DNA of 64,000 nt from Microglena sp. YARC. Its lineage: Eukaryota > Chlorophyta > Chlorophyceae > Chlamydomonadales > Chlamydomonadaceae. The position numbers were made by a program, and so were the translations under genes. Below the pieces are notes generated by a model. The model made no database searches, had not been told where the DNA came from, and saw nothing but the letters and a program-made list of their open reading frames with translations. Location of the stretch: the NCBI GenBank assembly GCA_022414725.1, contig CM039466.1:18699375-18763374 (forward strand). The letters are read 5' to 3'. Positions 61,146 through 64,000 of the stretch are shown piece by piece (positions within the stretch are counted from its first letter, which is position 1; every line of letters begins with the position of its first letter).

Positions 61146-62330
61146 TTATACGTATGCATTGTTCAGGGGTTGCCCTGCTTTAGCTTTGTTGAGTATATGT
61201 AGGCCCTTGGTGTGAATAATGTCAAGGGTGGCATGCAGTTGGGTTTTCCAGTTGAGAGGTGAGAGATGATGGACTCCTAAGTATTTGTAGGCTATATCTG
61301 GTGGTTGATAAGTGGCATATGTGTCTCCAAGGTTATTTTGTCCTGGAGTCTTTGTTGAGGATATCATTGTGGGTGGGGTTTGAGGGGTGTGTCTTGTGAA
61401 GGATGCCACTGACCACACATTTGGTAGCATTGAGAGGGATGCCAGACCAGGTGCTGAACAGTTGGACTTTACCACATTGGATGCGGAGGTCCTCGACCGT
61501 TCCAGGAGACTGCTGGTGTCATCCGCATACCCCAGGCTGCTGGTGAGGTGCTCGTCAGCCTCCGCGTGGGAAGGGAGGCAGCGCGGTATCCCCTGCCTCC
61601 TGAGCATAGCCATCGGTGGAGGGGTTCAATAAAGATGATGAAGAGGAGAGGGGAGAGTGTGTCCCCTTGGATGGATCCCCTGGTGATGGGGATGGGTTGA
61701 CCAGGTGTGTTGTTAAGGAGGATGTGAGTGTTGGAGTTGGTGTAGATCCCTTTGACTGTGTCTATGGGTGTCGTGGGTGAATCCAAGGTTGTGCATAATG
61801 CAAAGAAGTTTTTGGTGATCTATCATGTTTGAAGGCAGAGCTAAAGTCAAAGTAAGCTGCGTACAAGTCTTGTTGGAAGAGGGAGGCATCCTCTATGTTG
61901 TGAAGGAGGTTGAGGAGCTGCCTATAGGTGCTCTTGTCTTTTCTGAATCCCTCTTGGCAGGTGCTGAGAATATGATTGGTTTCTGAGTAGGTGGAAATTG
62001 TGTTGGTGATGAGAGAGGTCCAGAGTTTAGCCACAGAATTGTTAAGTCCTATGGGTCTATAGTTCTGGGGAAGGTATGGGTCAGATTTTTTGTAAAGCAT
62101 AACTGTGTGAGAAGTTTTCCAGCAGTCTGGGGTTTCTCCCAGGATCCAGGAGATTTGCATAAGTTTGTGAATGACAGTGTGCATTTCGGTGGGGAAAAAC
62201 ACATCAGTAATTCATTGGGTATCCCATCTGGTCCTGTGGCTTTATTTTGTGGCCAGTTTTCTGATGCAGTCGGTGTAGGCAGTTGGAGATGAGAGGTAGG
62301 TGTAGGGGTGAGGCAGTATGCTGAATAGAG
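61146..62330 (-). pseudogene. LINE reverse transcriptase domain
   Basis: Ordered RT blocks on the minus strand: YRPIGLNNSVAKLW (about 62060), QEGFRKDKSTYRQL (about 61930), LYAAYFDFSSAF (motif A, about 61860), RGSIQGDTLSPLLF (motif B, about 61670) and LGYADD (motif C, about 61520), then YKYLGVHHLS (about 61280). They lie in three frames. The catalytic Asp pair is intact but the frame is broken between A and B and between B and C. Confidence 0.9.
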
Positions 62331-63339
62331 GTGGCGGGGGTTTCGAGTTGAAATTTGTCAGTGTGTGTTTCCCAGGGGGGAGGGGTGGAGTAGGCAGCGT
62401 AGTTGCCATTGGGTGGGGGGCACAGGGGGGGACATGAGTTTGCCCATGTGTTTGGTCAAAAGGTCAAGGAGATCGTTAGTTTTAGTATGTAGGGTTCCAG
62501 TTTGCTGGTTAAGAAGGACAGTGGAGAGTGGGGTTGGCCGTCTGGTTTGAAGATGTGTCTATGCATAACCCGCGCCTGTGTATTAAGGCGATGGCGAAAC
62601 TTCTTGATGGCCTTGGTGCTTCTTTCCTCCTTTTGCAGGGCTTGGATAGTGCGTAGCTCCTGGATAGTGTGTTGTATGTCATCAGTGAGTGATTGACGGT
62701 ATTGGGTAAGAAGGGGTTTGTGGAGGAGGAGAAGTTGGACTTGCGTTTTAGTTTGTAGAGGGCAGTCTGGGGGAAAGGATGGGGAAGAGCGCAGGTTATC
62801 ATATCCAGATTGGTCCCATGGAGTAGGATTGGGGTGCGGAGAGTTTTAATGTGTTTCACGTGTTGGTTAAGTTGTTGGTAGGATTTAGCTGTCTTTCTGG
62901 GAAGGAAGATGCCAGAATGGTTGTTTAGTGGGGCAAGTCTCTATCATGATACTGAGGGCTTGATGCAGGGTGGTCATAAGGTGGTCGGCCATACTGTTGA
63001 GGTCTTCTGGAAGTGCAGTCATCAGTTCCTGCCGGATGGATTGAATGTGAGAGGCAGTCCTGTCTTCCCCAAGAAGGTTCCTGAGCAGTTTGCCAGGCGG
63101 ATTCTATGTTAGTGTGGGAGCTCAGAAATTGGTGGAGGTATTGAGTAGTGATGGCTTGCCTAGTTTTCTCTTTGTCTGATTGTTTAAGAGGGAGGAGGAG
63201 CTGAGGGAGGTGTAGGTGTTGGTTGGAGGTATGGCAGGAGGGGGAAGGAGAGTGGAGGTGAGGCGTTGCTCAAGTGCATGGTGGTCTAGGGTGTCCCCCC
63301 ATTTGGTGGTGCTTTCAGTGGTGTGGGTGCCCGGAGGTG

Positions 63340-64000
63340 GGTTGATGAGCAGGATATCATCAATACGACTGCTGTAGGGGGTGTTGTTGCTGCAAGAAAA
63401 ATATGTGTGAGGTCTGGGTTGTGGGTTGTGGAGTGATACAGAGTTGAGAAATGTGTTGCTGGTGAGAAATGTCATCTGGATATTTGGTTAGACTGCTTCT
63501 GTCAGTGGTGTGGCATGTGGCATTCCAGTCCCCTGCTAGGATGTAGTGGTGGGTAGGATTTTTCTCAGTAATGTTGGTGGATGTAGGAGTAGATGTGCTC
63601 TCTTTTGAGGGCATTGTTACAGGGCATGTAGACGCCCAGGACATGGGTTATGTTGTTTATGGTTTGGTGGGTAATGTGTCCAGAGAGTTCGACTGGAGTT
63701 TCATGATTGACTGGCGTGAGCAGTGACTGTTTTTCCTGATTAGTGTAATGACCCCTGCTGAGGGGGTGACTATTTTGTCAGGGCTGGTAGCTTGGAGAGT
63801 AGTTTTGCTGTTGTGGAAGTGATAATCATGCATGTCTGATTTAATCATGTTTAGAATGGATTTTCTGTGTGAGAGTAGTTTGGTTTCAGTGAGAATTATT
63901 ATATCATTATCCCTGGATCTAATGTGATCATAGATGACTTCCCAGGAGGATCCAATTCCCCTGCAGTTGATAGTGGTGATGTTGGTGTCATTAAGAATGT
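63340..64000 (-). pseudogene. LINE APE-type endonuclease, N-terminal part
   Basis: At the window end the minus strand reads TINCRGIGSSWEVIYDHIRS then IIILTETKLLSH, the start of an AP-endonuclease domain with its catalytic Glu. Further on it has HYILAGDWNAT (Asp/Asn block, about 63530) and SRIDDILLINPP (about 63360). Frame changes separate these blocks, and the 5' UTR and any ORF1 lie beyond 64000. Confidence 0.8.

Larger units (their letters stand above)
56853..64000 (-). mobile_element. long decayed LINE (APE-RT-RNase H), 5' end outside window
   Basis: The minus strand runs from the window end through endonuclease, reverse transcriptase and RNase H blocks to a 3' UTR ending GTAACAATTTCAATTTCAAT. 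Domains are present but the frame is interrupted many times, so it is a pseudo-copy. The APE plus RNase H combination excludes restriction-like endonuclease LINEs and suits the I/Tad-like groups; a precise clade needs an RT tree. The 2.4-kb element at 32554-34927 is a relative. Confidence 0.9.

Overview
The window looks like nuclear DNA of a green alga. Short plant/green-algal type telomeric repeats (TTTAGGG) occur inside it, genes are split by GT-AG introns, and the sequence is packed with LTR and non-LTR retrotransposons, tRNA-derived SINEs, small foldback/MITE elements and very many tandem repeats. The dispersed-repeat density recalls prasinophyte genomes such as Cymbomonas, but that is my inference and not shown by any marker gene. 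No rRNA gene, functional tRNA gene, CRISPR array or bacterial operon is visible.

Region 1 (about 3.8-20.3 kb, minus strand) appears to be one large modular gene. Exons at 20298-20100, 18724-18426, 16947-15976, 13891-13439, 12705-10885 and 7948 downward have GT-AG borders, and the reading phase agrees at all five junctions. The first junction rebuilds a motif, HR[FL]W followed by a short helix-like segment, that recurs three more times downstream. The rest of the product is low-complexity repeats with unit lengths divisible by three (114, 54, 30 and 12 nt). Its 3' end is split by two reading-frame changes and runs into a 222-bp tandem repeat.

Region 2 (about 21-31 kb, plus strand) holds at least one other gene, with certain-looking exons at 26625-26861 and 29336-29473. 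Its exon borders have been duplicated together with the intron minisatellites, giving arrays of decayed partial exons. Several other arrays in the window also carry copies of splice junctions.

Region 3 (31-40 kb) is a graveyard of mobile elements: a 5'-truncated LINE with a 14-bp target duplication, containing a second LINE fragment in the opposite direction; dispersed SINE-like families; a MITE with a 76-bp hairpin nested inside it; and a foldback with telomere-like repeats in its loop.

Region 4 (40.8-47.7 kb, minus strand) is a complete Ty1/copia retrotransposon. Its two 324-bp LTRs look identical and it has a 5-bp target duplication inside a minisatellite. Its gag-pol is nevertheless split into four open frames by two +1 shifts and an in-frame TAG. 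Protease, integrase, reverse transcriptase and RNase H motifs are all present.

Region 5 (49.4-52.5 kb, minus strand) has the last two exons of a Ser/Pro-rich gene, joined in phase across a 2.1-kb intron made mostly of tandem repeats. Region 6 (56.85 kb to the window end, minus strand) is a long, decayed APE-RT-RNase H LINE, of which the LINE in region 3 is a shorter relative. Its 3' end is also shared by two tiny elements at 1.4 kb and 40.3 kb.
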